Part shown: positions 1 to 7,331 of the stretch, piece after piece
Layout of the letters: each line of letters begins with the position of its first letter
Numbering within the stretch: position 1 is the first letter of the stretch
Source: CAZMMV01 sp964567475
Lineage (GTDB): Bacteria; Bacillota; Clostridia; Tissierellales; Tissierellaceae
Length of the DNA: 18,503 nt
Direction of reading: 5' to 3'
Assembly: GCA_964567475.1 (NCBI GenBank)
Contig: CAZMMV010000029.1
Span: forward strand, 1 to 18,503
Made by a program: the position numbers and the translations under genes
Notes under the pieces: model-generated
Told to the model about the DNA's origin: nothing
Databases searched by the model: none
The model's input: the letters and a program-made list of their open reading frames with translations, nothing else

Positions 1-4
1 ATAG

Positions 5-52
5 AAAAAAAGTACTTTTAAGCTTGGGTTTAAAGGTGCTTTTTTATTTTTT
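5..52 (+). terminator. Rho-independent terminator of an upstream operon
   Basis: An 11-bp stem (AGTACTTTTAA at 11-21 pairing with TTAAAGGTGCT at 30-40, two G-U pairs) is followed by a T-rich run at 40-52. It lies at the window edge, so it probably ends a gene transcribed from the left. Confidence 0.7.
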
Positions 53-162
53 AGGGTTATACTATTTGACTAAGTTATAGTCTTAGAACAAAATAGCACA
101 AATTAAACATAATAAATCTTATAGTTTCATATAATTATAGAATTAGAAAGGAAGAATTTATT

Positions 163-283
163 ATGACAAGTAGAAAAGGTAAATATACAGAGAAAATTAA
201 AAATATAATCATAGAACTATAAATCAGAGAAATTAATAGGAAAATTCAATGTAAAGTATGAAATTCCAAGAAGCATATACTAG
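163..283 (+). pseudogene. Possible split small gene or RiPP-like leader remnant
   Basis: The 260 bases before the radical SAM gene hold no intact gene. A 19-codon frame starts at ATG 163, behind AAAGGAAG at 147-154, and ends at TAA 220-222. The adjacent frame (215-283) then continues as a lysine-rich stretch ending EIPRSIY and stops at TAG 281-283. Joined by a single-base shift, the two would give a polypeptide of about 40 residues. It may be a frameshifted relic, a tiny gene, or chance. Short peptides upstream of SPASM radical SAM enzymes are sometimes RiPP precursors, but this one has no Cys and no recognised leader. A TTGACT at 66-71 could be a -35 element, but no convincing -10 follows it. 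Confidence 0.2.
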
Positions 284-311
284 CTTTTTATAATCAGGAG
301 GATTAGATATA

Positions 312-1313
312 ATGAAAAATACTAAAAATATGAATCATATTTCATGGAATGTAACGCAGAAATGTAATCTTTATTGTAAGCACTGTTACCGTGAATCCAG
401 TCCAGAAGAAATAGACAATGAACTGACAACTGAAGAAGGAAAAAAGCTACTTAGTGACATGAAACGAGCTAATCTAGGGGCAATAGTCTTTAGTGGAGGA
501 GAACCTCTATTAAGGCCAGATATATTTGAACTTATAGAATACGCCTCCTCTTTAGGTATTATGCCTCTTATGGGTTCAAATGGAACCTTAATAACATCTG
601 AAGTTGCTAAAAGGTTAAAATTGAGTGGGCTAAAGGCCATAGCTATAAGTGTGGATAGCTTAAATAAAGATATTCATGATGATTTTAGAGGAAAAGAGGG
701 TGCGTTAGCAGAAGCCTTAATAGGCATAAAAAATAGTATAGATGCAGGTCTGAAAGTGCAAGTAAATACAACAATTTCAAAATATAACTTAGATGATATT
801 GATGAGATTATAGACTATGCAGAGAAGATTGGGGCATTGTCATCCCATATATTATTTTTAGTAGATGTAGGCCGAGGTAAAAACATTGATTCTGCACAAC
901 TTGACATAGTTGAATACAAAGATAGTATAAATAAAGTTATTGGAAAAAAGTTGAATATAAAGCTTAAACCTACTTGTGCTCCACAGTATAAAGTTGAGGC
1001 AATGTTTAGAGGTATAGCAACTGTTGGGGGAAGAGGATGTATTGCTGGAATAAGTTATTGTTCTGTACTTCCAAATGGAGATGTACATATCTGTCCATAT
1101 ACTCATGTTAAGGTAGATAGTATTAGAGAAAGAGATTTTGATGATATTTGGCAAAATAATCATGTATTTTTAAGACTTAGGGACTATTCTCAATATAAAG
1201 GAAAATGTGGCAGTTGTGAGCATATAGAAATTTGCGGTGGATGTAGAGCAAGAGCTTTTTTAGCAACAGGAGATTGGTTAGAATCTGATCCCTATTGTCT
1301 TTTAGATATTTAA
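312..1313 (+). CDS. Radical SAM/SPASM protein, NirJ/AhbC-like (NirJ2-type)
   Basis: A 333-residue cytosolic radical SAM enzyme. The AdoMet-cluster motif CxxxCxxC is at Cys18, Cys22 and Cys25, followed by HCYR. SGGEPL at 61-66 is the GGE motif that contacts AdoMet. The C-terminal third is a Cys-rich SPASM-type domain with Cys at 222, 243, 250, 261, 299, 302, 308, 311 and 329, probably holding one or two auxiliary 4Fe-4S clusters. The tail (GKCGSC, CGGCRARA, then GDWLESDPYC) and the LKPTCAPQ segment are those of the tetrapyrrole-modifying NirJ/AhbC/AhbD family. The length matches the short NirJ2-type proteins of Firmicutes better than AhbC (about 390). The start is ATG with AGGAGGA at 296-302. 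A GTG-initiated membrane protein follows 19 bp downstream, implying one operon. No other heme-synthesis gene is visible, so the substrate is unknown. A tetrapyrrole is my inference, and peptide modification is the alternative. Confidence 0.85.
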   Translation: MKNTKNMNHISWNVTQKCNLYCKHCYRESSPEEIDNELTTEEGKKLLSDMKRANLGAIVFSGGEPLLRPDIFELIEYASSLGIMPLMGSNGTLITSEVAKRLKLSGLKAIAISVDSLNKDIHDDFRGKEGALAEALIGIKNSIDAGLKVQVNTTISKYNLDDIDEIIDYAEKIGALSSHILFLVDVGRGKNIDSAQLDIVEYKDSINKVIGKKLNIKLKPTCAPQYKVEAMFRGIATVGGRGCIAGISYCSVLPNGDVHICPYTHVKVDSIRERDFDDIWQNNHVFLRLRDYSQYKGKCGSCEHIEICGGCRARAFLATGDWLESDPYCLLDI

Positions 1314-1332
1314 AGAGAGGAGAGTCGATTTA

Positions 1333-1896
1333 GTGAAATGGAATATGACAGTAAGAGATTTAACCTCAATTTCTATATGTATAGCAATAGCGGTAGTACT
1401 TGGTAAAGTATTAGGAATATTACATGGAGTCCTACCATTTTCCAGGTCTATAGTTAATGCACCATTTTATAGTTTTCTTATAGCAGTTATGCTTTATAGA
1501 ACAAAGAAGCCTGGAACAATGACATTGTTTGCCTTAGGATACGGAGCTATAATGATAGGCATATCTTCAATTTTTATGAGTATTGCAGTAGTTATAGGTG
1601 GAATTCTTGGTGATTTAATTCTTATCACCGTAGTTAGAAAATATGATTCCAATCTTAAAATTGCACTTTGCGCTCCAATTTATTCAGCAGGAGGAATATT
1701 AGGTACATTTATAGTAGTTACATATATAACAGAAAGCGCAAGATATGTGTTTAAAGGGCCAATTGCACTTATTATAAGTATTGTATCAGTGTATATTATT
1801 GGGTTATGTGGTTCATTATTAGCAATGAAAATAATGCCATCAAAATTAGAAGCCGCAGGAAGTTATAGAAAGGTGGATGATGAGGTACAAAGTTAA
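1333..1896 (+). CDS. ECF-transporter S-component-like membrane protein
   Basis: A 187-residue, very hydrophobic protein with about six predicted membrane helices (roughly 10-30, 40-56, 62-77, 79-101, 110-131 and 142-166) and a short charged cytosolic tail. The size, the TxRDLTxIxI-type N-terminus and the Gly/Ala-rich helices fit the substrate-binding S subunits of energy-coupling-factor vitamin and cofactor importers. The CbiM-type HxxDG start is absent. No EcfA ATPase or EcfT gene is in the window, so it would have to use a shared module encoded elsewhere. The start is GTG: AGAGAGGAGAG at 1314-1324 is well spaced for 1333 but too far for the next in-frame ATG at 1345. Its coupling to the radical SAM gene suggests uptake of that enzyme's substrate or of a related cofactor, which is inference. 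Another small polytopic transporter family cannot be excluded. Confidence 0.6.
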   Translation: MKWNMTVRDLTSISICIAIAVVLGKVLGILHGVLPFSRSIVNAPFYSFLIAVMLYRTKKPGTMTLFALGYGAIMIGISSIFMSIAVVIGGILGDLILITVVRKYDSNLKIALCAPIYSAGGILGTFIVVTYITESARYVFKGPIALIISIVSVYIIGLCGSLLAMKIMPSKLEAAGSYRKVDDEVQS

Positions 1897-1929
1897 TTAC
1901 ACATACTTACATAAGTGAGTATAACTCAA

Positions 1930-1961
1930 CAACTCAAGTGTTTGGGACTTGAGTTGTTTTT
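1930..1961 (+). terminator. Rho-independent terminator of the radical SAM/ECF operon
   Basis: A perfect 10-bp stem, CAACTCAAGT (1930-1939) with ACTTGAGTTG (1947-1956), has a 7-base loop and runs into a T stretch at 1957-1960. It sits 33 bases after the membrane-protein stop. The opposite strand lacks a good T run, so it mainly serves the plus strand. Confidence 0.85.
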
Positions 1962-2029
1962 GGAAAATACAATATTATCAATGTTTGATCTACCAAGTTT
2001 ATGGTATCTGTATTTATATTAGCTTAGTT

Positions 2030-4093
2030 TTACTTTCTATTCCAGAAACGTTGCTGAGCAATTGCAGAGATAAATTCATTTTCGAAGTTAGGATTGTTAG
2101 TAGCAAAAATCACACCTGCAAAGTTATTGTTTTGTGATAAGCAAACATAAGACTGTCCAGTTGTTGATATGCCTATTGGCTTATAATGTTTATATGCCTC
2201 CTTATAAAACTCCATGATATTTTGCTTAAATTGATCTTGATCATTTGCATATCCTCCAACAATATAGAACGAGTCATATAAGACTGAAGATTTTGTTTTA
2301 AAAGTCCCATCAACTGTTAGTTGCATACCGTCATTTCCTGTAACAGTACCTAATCTTTCGCTAATTATATCTATAAATACGCCGTAATCTTGTAGTAAGT
2401 TTAGTACATTCCTTACTTCTTTTCCATTAAAATTATCACCAATCAATACCGCAACTTTTTGAGTATAGGCACAGTGGGGTGTATTAGCTATACTAATTGC
2501 TGGAGAGCTTTCAGATACAGGAACATTAGAACCTTCCGGTCTTTCTACACCAATATTATCTGCAATAGTACATGCCATTTCCCTATCTACATTTACCCAC
2601 ATTTTAACATTTTGTTCCCTAATTGATTTGTTTTTTACAGATTGAAGATGAAAAATAAATGTGTCTGTAAGGTCCTGCTTCTCGAAAGCTTCTAAGCTGT
2701 TCCAAAATAGTCTGGCTTGTGAAAAATGATCATGGAATGAGTCGCTAGGGGCTTCTCTGGTTAGATGACCTTCTACCTTCTCTGGATAGTATGAATAACC
2801 ACCCTCACTTGGGGGAGTTTCTGCTGGTGTATTACCCGCTAATGAATTTTCATGATAATTTACATAATCAATATCAATTGGGTATTTAGAATAACCATCT
2901 CGATTGTTAGTATTTACTTTAGATATAGGCTTGTTAACTGGTATTTCATTAATATTTCCTGTACCAAGTCTATGATAATCTGTATCCCTATAAGCAAAAA
3001 GTCTTCCTTGTAAAACAGGATCATTGGTCACGCCTATTCCTGGAACAAGGCTTGCAGGATCAAAGGATGATTGCTCTTCTTCTGCAAAAAAATTGTCAAC
3101 TAATCTATTCAAAGTTAATTTACCTATAGATTCAACAGAAACTACCTCTTCTGGCCATAGCTTTGTAGCATCCAAAACATCAAAATCATACTTAAACTCA
3201 TCTTCTTGAGGAATTAATTGTACACCTAATTCATACTCAGGATAAGCACCTTTTTGGACTGCTTCTACTATATCACGACGATGAAAATCTGGATCCACTC
3301 CACCAATTACATTGGCTTCATCTAGTAACAATGAATGAACTCCAAGTTTAGATTTCCATACAAATCTAACAAAAGTTGATTTACCCTGTTCATTAATAAG
3401 TCTAAATGTATTAACAGGCCACCCGTCCATCATACGCCAACTTCTTGGACGACCCCTTAGAGACATTAGCCACATTACCATATGTGCTGATTCTTGATTG
3501 TTTGCCACATAGTCCCAGAACCTATCCTGTGCAACAGTAGCTTGAGGAATATCTGTATTTGGATTTGGTTTTACTGCATGAGTTACATCCATAAATTTTA
3601 TGGCATCTGCAAGGATGAATACGGGGAATTGAAGTGACAACATATCATAATTTCCTTCTTGAGTATAAAACTTAACTGCAAATCCACGTATATCTACAGC
3701 TGTATCTTTAGAACCTTTACTTCCAACAAAGTTGGAGAATCGAGTAAAAACAGGCGTTATAGTGCCAGGCTTTTGTAGAAAATCTGCTATAGTGTATTTT
3801 TTCATTGATTTATAAAGTTCAAAATCTCCATATAATCCAAATCCCCTAGCATGAACTATCTTTTCTGGTATTCGCTCTCGATTTAAACGTGATTGTTTTC
3901 TATAAAAATGAGTATCTTGTAATGCTAAAGGCCCACGTTTTCCTGCTCTTAGGCTCCACCTATCATTTGAAATTTTAAAACCAGAATCGCTGGTCATTTT
4001 TTTCTCTGGACCTGTATTTTGTCTACGATATTGTTCCAGTTGTTCATCTTTATTGTCTTTACCAAGAGGTGCTTTGCTTTTCTCATTGCTCAT
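2030..4093 (-). CDS. katE: Large-subunit (clade 2, HPII/KatE-type) catalase, divergent heme pocket
   Basis: A 687-residue monofunctional heme catalase, expected to dismutate H2O2 as a cytosolic tetramer. The length and a C-terminal flavodoxin/class-I-amidotransferase-like domain (about 545-687) place it with large-subunit catalases such as E. coli HPII. Catalytic His81 (VHARGFG), Ser120 (RFS) and the proximal heme-ligand motif RLFAY with Arg364 and Tyr368 are present. The distal Asn normally found in the GNNxP motif is missing: residues 153-157 read SLQFP, with Leu154 at the Asn position by alignment from memory with human and HPII catalase. SDRG is SLRG, the GxHTF His is Asn228, and the FHW His is Val245. 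The ATG at 4093 has AGGAGAGGAGA just upstream. It is transcribed alone, convergent with the radical SAM operon. An ATTCA-A7-TGAAT palindrome lies in the promoter region, but no clear PerR box was seen. Confidence 0.93.
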   Translation of the reverse strand: MSNEKSKAPLGKDNKDEQLEQYRRQNTGPEKKMTSDSGFKISNDRWSLRAGKRGPLALQDTHFYRKQSRLNRERIPEKIVHARGFGLYGDFELYKSMKKYTIADFLQKPGTITPVFTRFSNFVGSKGSKDTAVDIRGFAVKFYTQEGNYDMLSLQFPVFILADAIKFMDVTHAVKPNPNTDIPQATVAQDRFWDYVANNQESAHMVMWLMSLRGRPRSWRMMDGWPVNTFRLINEQGKSTFVRFVWKSKLGVHSLLLDEANVIGGVDPDFHRRDIVEAVQKGAYPEYELGVQLIPQEDEFKYDFDVLDATKLWPEEVVSVESIGKLTLNRLVDNFFAEEEQSSFDPASLVPGIGVTNDPVLQGRLFAYRDTDYHRLGTGNINEIPVNKPISKVNTNNRDGYSKYPIDIDYVNYHENSLAGNTPAETPPSEGGYSYYPEKVEGHLTREAPSDSFHDHFSQARLFWNSLEAFEKQDLTDTFIFHLQSVKNKSIREQNVKMWVNVDREMACTIADNIGVERPEGSNVPVSESSPAISIANTPHCAYTQKVAVLIGDNFNGKEVRNVLNLLQDYGVFIDIISERLGTVTGNDGMQLTVDGTFKTKSSVLYDSFYIVGGYANDQDQFKQNIMEFYKEAYKHYKPIGISTTGQSYVCLSQNNNFAGVIFATNNPNFENEFISAIAQQRFWNRK

Positions 4094-4387
4094 GTTCTCC
4101 TCTCCTTTTAAGTATTTATTAATTGAATTACATTACACTATATTCATTTTTTTTGAATTTGCTACTGGATAGCTTGTAGTTAAGACGGAAGTAATAACTC
4201 TTCAGGAGGTACGAGTGCAGAGCTTAGAATGGGATGTATTATTAAAAAAATTGGCAATTCATATTTTGCAAGACTAATAGATGACATGAAAGAAAGAAAG
4301 TCGTAAAGGATGCCTGGTGATTAATATCTTCATTGGTAGGGTAATAGAAGACTAATGTGAGTAAATCACAAGGAGGTTTGTATATAA
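4094..4387. other. Divergent intergenic region with an unassigned coding fragment
   Basis: This 294-bp gap separates the divergent catalase and korA genes, so it must hold both promoters. A stop-free frame runs from 4184 to 4306 (40 codons, no plausible start and Shine-Dalgarno pair). It reads like a real protein end, with SSGGTSAELR followed by GCIIKKIGNS and a charged tail. I do not recognise the family, and it may be the 3' remnant of a deleted gene. Downstream, 4317-4369 can fold into an imperfect hairpin (GTGATT with AATCAC outside, TCTTC with GAAGA inside), placed as a possible 5' leader structure of korA. The korA ribosome binding site AAGGAGG is at 4370-4376. Confidence 0.3.
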
Positions 4388-6061
4388 ATGGATTTTACTA
4401 TATTAGTAGGTGGAGCAGCAGGACAAGGAATGGATACCTTTGCAAATATATTAGAAAAATCACTTAAGAGAAGTGGATTCTATATATTTAGTCACAGTGA
4501 CTATATGTCAAGAGTAAGAGGTGGTCACAATTTCATGCAAATTAGGTTTTCAGATAAACCTATATCGACATATGCAGAAAAGGTTGATATTATATTCGCA
4601 TTAAATGATGAGACAGTGAGTGTACATGAAAACAAGTTAAAGGAAAATGGGATTATAATTTTGGATGAAGGCTTATCTAAAGAAAAAGATCTTGTTTATT
4701 TGCCCTTAGAAAAAACAGCTAAAGATTTGGGAAACATAAGAGTATCCTCAACAGTAGGATTAGGATCTATGTTAAAGTATTTTGGACTCCCAAAAGATGA
4801 GACTAAAAAGATAATTAGAGAAGAATTTAATGAGAAAATTGCAGATGTAAATTTAAAGGCTTTAGATGAGGGCTATAACTTAATAGATACTAAACATAAA
4901 TTAGAAACAAAAGAGGATAAATCAATTTTAATAAATGGAAACAATGCGGTTGCATTAGGTGCCATTGCAGCTGGTTGTAGATATTATTGCGGTTATCCTA
5001 TGACTCCTTCCACTGGAGTATTTAATTATATGTCACTTAAATCAGAGGAAATGGGAATAGTTATAGATCAAGTAGAAGATGAGCTTGCAGCTTTAAATAT
5101 GGCACTTGGAGCTTCTTATGCTGGTGTTAGGGCCATGACAGGATCATCTGGTGGAGGAATAGCTTTAATGTCAGAAGCATTTAGTTTAGCAGGTATTATA
5201 GAGACACCTGTAGTGGTTATAAATGTTCAAAGGCCAGGGCCTGCTACAGGATTACCTACAAGAACTGAACAAGCTGATTTAAGGTTTATGGTTCATATAG
5301 GACACGGAGAATTTCCAAAAATGATAATATCCTTGAGAGATGGAGAAGATGCCTTTTATCAGACTGCAAGGGCATTTAACTTAGCAGAAAAATATCAAAT
5401 ACCAGTTATCCTATTAAGTGATCAAAGCTTAGCTGATTCTTCAGTTACTTATGATCCGTTTAAATTTGAAAAGATAAGTATTGATAGATACCTTTCTGGT
5501 GAAGAAGCTATAACTGAAGGACAAAGATATAAGAGATATAAGTATACAGAAGATGGAGTTTCCCCTAGAATAATTCCTGGCAAGATAGAGAATCAAGTAG
5601 TATTAGTAGATAGTGATGAGCATGATGAGTATGGAAATATAACAGAATCGGCAGAAGTTAGAACTAAAATGGTGGATAAAAGGGCTAAAAAGTTTGAAAG
5701 TCTTAAAAAAGAAGTCCAAGAACCTTGGTTAATAGGTGAAGAAGAACCAGAACATATAATTGTAGCTTGGGGATCTTTATATGGAGCTGTAAAGGAAGCA
5801 GTAGAAACACTTAATTCAGAAGGCGTTTCAATTGGAGCATTAGTTTTTGGTGATATATGGCCTCTTCCTACAGAAAAGCTAGGGAAGATGTATAAAACAG
5901 CTAAAAATTTAATTACTGTTGAACAGAACTCTACAGCTCAATTAGATAGTCTAATAAGAGAAGAAATGTTAATAAAATGTAATCATAAAATATTAAAATA
6001 TGACGGTAGAGCCTTTTCTGGAGAAGAAATCTATAAGAGAATAAAAGAGGAGGTATTATAA
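4388..6061 (+). CDS. korA: 2-oxoacid:ferredoxin oxidoreductase, fused gamma-alpha subunit
   Basis: A 557-residue subunit of an oxygen-sensitive enzyme that oxidatively decarboxylates (or reductively forms) a 2-oxoacid to its acyl-CoA with ferredoxin. The N-terminal gamma domain (about 1-175) has GGAAGQG at 8-14 and SRVRGGHNF at 41-49. The alpha pyrimidine-binding domain starts near 183, with GYPMTPSTG at 202-210, the acidic EDE at 230-232, the GSSGGG loop at 252-257 and GPATGLPT at 284-291. A C-terminal transketolase-like domain follows (about 450-557). The gamma-alpha fusion is the two-gene KorAB architecture and needs only the beta subunit encoded next. No delta ferredoxin subunit is present here. 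The start is ATG with AAGGAGG 11 bp upstream. Its stop shares one base with the korB start, indicating translational coupling. The substrate (2-oxoglutarate, branched-chain or other 2-oxoacid) cannot be told from sequence. Confidence 0.92.
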   Translation: MDFTILVGGAAGQGMDTFANILEKSLKRSGFYIFSHSDYMSRVRGGHNFMQIRFSDKPISTYAEKVDIIFALNDETVSVHENKLKENGIIILDEGLSKEKDLVYLPLEKTAKDLGNIRVSSTVGLGSMLKYFGLPKDETKKIIREEFNEKIADVNLKALDEGYNLIDTKHKLETKEDKSILINGNNAVALGAIAAGCRYYCGYPMTPSTGVFNYMSLKSEEMGIVIDQVEDELAALNMALGASYAGVRAMTGSSGGGIALMSEAFSLAGIIETPVVVINVQRPGPATGLPTRTEQADLRFMVHIGHGEFPKMIISLRDGEDAFYQTARAFNLAEKYQIPVILLSDQSLADSSVTYDPFKFEKISIDRYLSGEEAITEGQRYKRYKYTEDGVSPRIIPGKIENQVVLVDSDEHDEYGNITESAEVRTKMVDKRAKKFESLKKEVQEPWLIGEEEPEHIIVAWGSLYGAVKEAVETLNSEGVSIGALVFGDIWPLPTEKLGKMYKTAKNLITVEQNSTAQLDSLIREEMLIKCNHKILKYDGRAFSGEEIYKRIKEEVL

Positions 6062-6909
6062 TGCAAAAAGAATATAATCTTTATGAACCATCTTGGTGTC
6101 CAGGATGTGGAAATTTCATGATAAGAACTGCATTAAAACAAGCTTTAGAAGAATTACAAATACCACCACACAAAGCTGTAATTGCATCCGGGATAGGACA
6201 AGCAGCAAAAATCCCACATTATATAGGAGTAAATGGATTTAACGGATTACATGGTAGAGCTATGCCACCTGCAATAGCTATAAAATTATCAAATAAGGAT
6301 TTAAATGTAATAGTTGAATCTGGAGATGGGGATAGTTATGGTGAAGGTGGAAATCATTTTATTCATGGGGTAAGAAGAAATATAAATATAGCACATTTCG
6401 TTCATAACAATCAAATATATGGACTTACGAAAGGTCAAGGTTCACCAACTACAGCAGAGGGACAAATAACCACATTACAATTTGACGGTGTAAAGAATAC
6501 ACCTCTAGATCCCTTAGCTTTATCATTAACGCTTGGTGCTGGATTTGTGGCCAGAGGATTTACAGGAGATCTACCGCATCTTGTAGACTTGATGAAACAA
6601 GCAATTAGCTTTAAAGGCTATGCTCATTTAGATATACTTCAACCATGTGTAGTATGGAATAAAGTAAATACTTTTCAATGGTATAAAGATAGGGTATACA
6701 AACTATCTGATGATTATGACAATACAAATTATGAAGATGCTTATAAAAAAGCAAAAGAATTTGGAGACAAAATCCCAATAGGAGTTTTATATAAAGTTGA
6801 AAAACCAACATATGAAGATTCATTTAAATTTATCAGAGATGGAAAAGCTTTGGTAGATAGGGAGTTAAACCCTTTAGATGCAAAGGTATTGATGGAGGAC
6901 TTTATTTAG
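6061..6909 (+). CDS. korB: 2-oxoacid:ferredoxin oxidoreductase, beta (TPP) subunit
   Basis: A 282-residue subunit carrying thiamine pyrophosphate and the 4Fe-4S cluster of the KorAB enzyme. WCPGCG gives cluster ligands Cys13 and Cys16, and QPC gives Cys196. The TPP motif is visible as SGDGD at 87-91 and HNNQIYGLTKGQ at 115-126. In Sulfolobus-type two-subunit enzymes a further Cys sits in a GIGC motif. Here that motif is GIGQ with Gln47, so one expected ligand is missing. From memory, GIGQ also occurs in related clostridial proteins, so it is more likely a subfamily trait than an error. The TAATG junction with korA (one shared base) and the GAGGAGG inside the korA end make this a coupled operon. 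It is followed by a strong terminator. Confidence 0.92.
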   Translation: MQKEYNLYEPSWCPGCGNFMIRTALKQALEELQIPPHKAVIASGIGQAAKIPHYIGVNGFNGLHGRAMPPAIAIKLSNKDLNVIVESGDGDSYGEGGNHFIHGVRRNINIAHFVHNNQIYGLTKGQGSPTTAEGQITTLQFDGVKNTPLDPLALSLTLGAGFVARGFTGDLPHLVDLMKQAISFKGYAHLDILQPCVVWNKVNTFQWYKDRVYKLSDDYDNTNYEDAYKKAKEFGDKIPIGVLYKVEKPTYEDSFKFIRDGKALVDRELNPLDAKVLMEDFI

Positions 6910-6955
6910 GACTTTAGTAATTTTTAAATTAGCAAAATAAATTTATAAGATATAC

Positions 6956-7003
6956 AAGGTCAAAAAACGGTAAAGAAAGACTGTTTTTTGACCTTTTTTT
7001 TAT
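6956..7003 (+). terminator. Terminator of korAB, part of a related hairpin pair
   Basis: A perfect 13-bp stem, AAGGTCAAAAAAC (6956-6968) with GTTTTTTGACCTT (6983-6995), is followed by a T run to 7001. The loop side contains GGTAAAGAAAGACT. The T run abuts the Spo0E-like stop codon on the other strand. A sequence-related hairpin ends the XRE gene at 7695-7755. Confidence 0.9.
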
Positions 7004-7164
7004 TTATCCAATGGTTCATTACTATTCGATAATTTTTCTTTCATAAATTTAACTATATATATATCTAATTCTTGGCTCTTTTTTATTAATTCATTTTTAT
7101 CATAATGACCTGATTCTATAATTTTGTGAATGTCCTTTCTTAAGGATTCTAATTTATATAACAT
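7000..7164 (-). CDS. Spo0E-like aspartyl-phosphate phosphatase (sporulation)
   Basis: A 54-residue helical-hairpin protein of the Spo0E family. These small cytosolic proteins dephosphorylate Spo0A~P and hold back entry into sporulation. The family signature SQELD is at residues 30-34, within the second helix, after a first helix (about 2-18) containing LRKDIHKIIE. Both the length and the two-helix layout are typical. The start is ATG at 7164 with GGGGGAG at 7170-7176. The protein is highly charged and has no membrane segment. It is divergent from the XRE repressor gene. A possible -10 (TATAAT on the minus strand, 7224-7229) sits beside a strong palindrome, so repression by the neighbour is likely but inferred. 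The stop codon touches the korB terminator T run, a very compact arrangement. Confidence 0.85.
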   Translation of the reverse strand: MLYKLESLRKDIHKIIESGHYDKNELIKKSQELDIYIVKFMKEKLSNSNEPLDK

Positions 7165-7221
7165 TTGACTCCCCCATTTATGAATTTAATAGTTTTTGAA
7201 CATTTTAAAAAAATCAATCAT

Positions 7222-7314
7222 TTATTATACATTTTATGACTAAAGGTCATAAAATGCAATAATTATTTTTATATGTCATATTTCATAAGTGAGTTAATCA
7301 AATCATATTATAAT
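7222..7314. promoter_or_regulatory. Divergent promoter region with palindromic operator
   Basis: An inverted repeat with 11-bp perfect arms, CATTTTATGAC (7230-7240) and GTCATAAAATG (7246-7256), has a 5-base spacer. On the minus strand a TATAAT (7224-7229) lies directly next to it, so a bound protein would cover the -35 region of the Spo0E-like gene. GTCATA recurs at 7275-7280 and TCATAA at 7283-7288, forming a second weaker site on the XRE side, upstream of a TATAAT at 7309-7314. The pattern fits a repressor dimer site controlling both divergent genes. The likely binder is the XRE protein at 7332, which is inference. Confidence 0.6.
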
Positions 7315-7331
7315 GATACAGAGGTGGTTTA

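Noticed and set aside
386..640. 84-codon minus-strand open frame
   Set aside because: It lies fully inside the radical SAM gene, antisense, with no ribosome binding site or protein-like features.
1949..2137. 62-codon plus-strand open frame after the ECF-like gene
   Set aside because: It begins inside the terminator and runs antisense through the catalase 3' end; no start signal.
4317..4369. Possible riboswitch in the korA leader
   Set aside because: Only an imperfect hairpin is seen; no known riboswitch core or terminator/antiterminator pair could be recognised.
6611..6823. 70-codon minus-strand open frame
   Set aside because: Antisense to korB, with composition typical of an antisense shadow.
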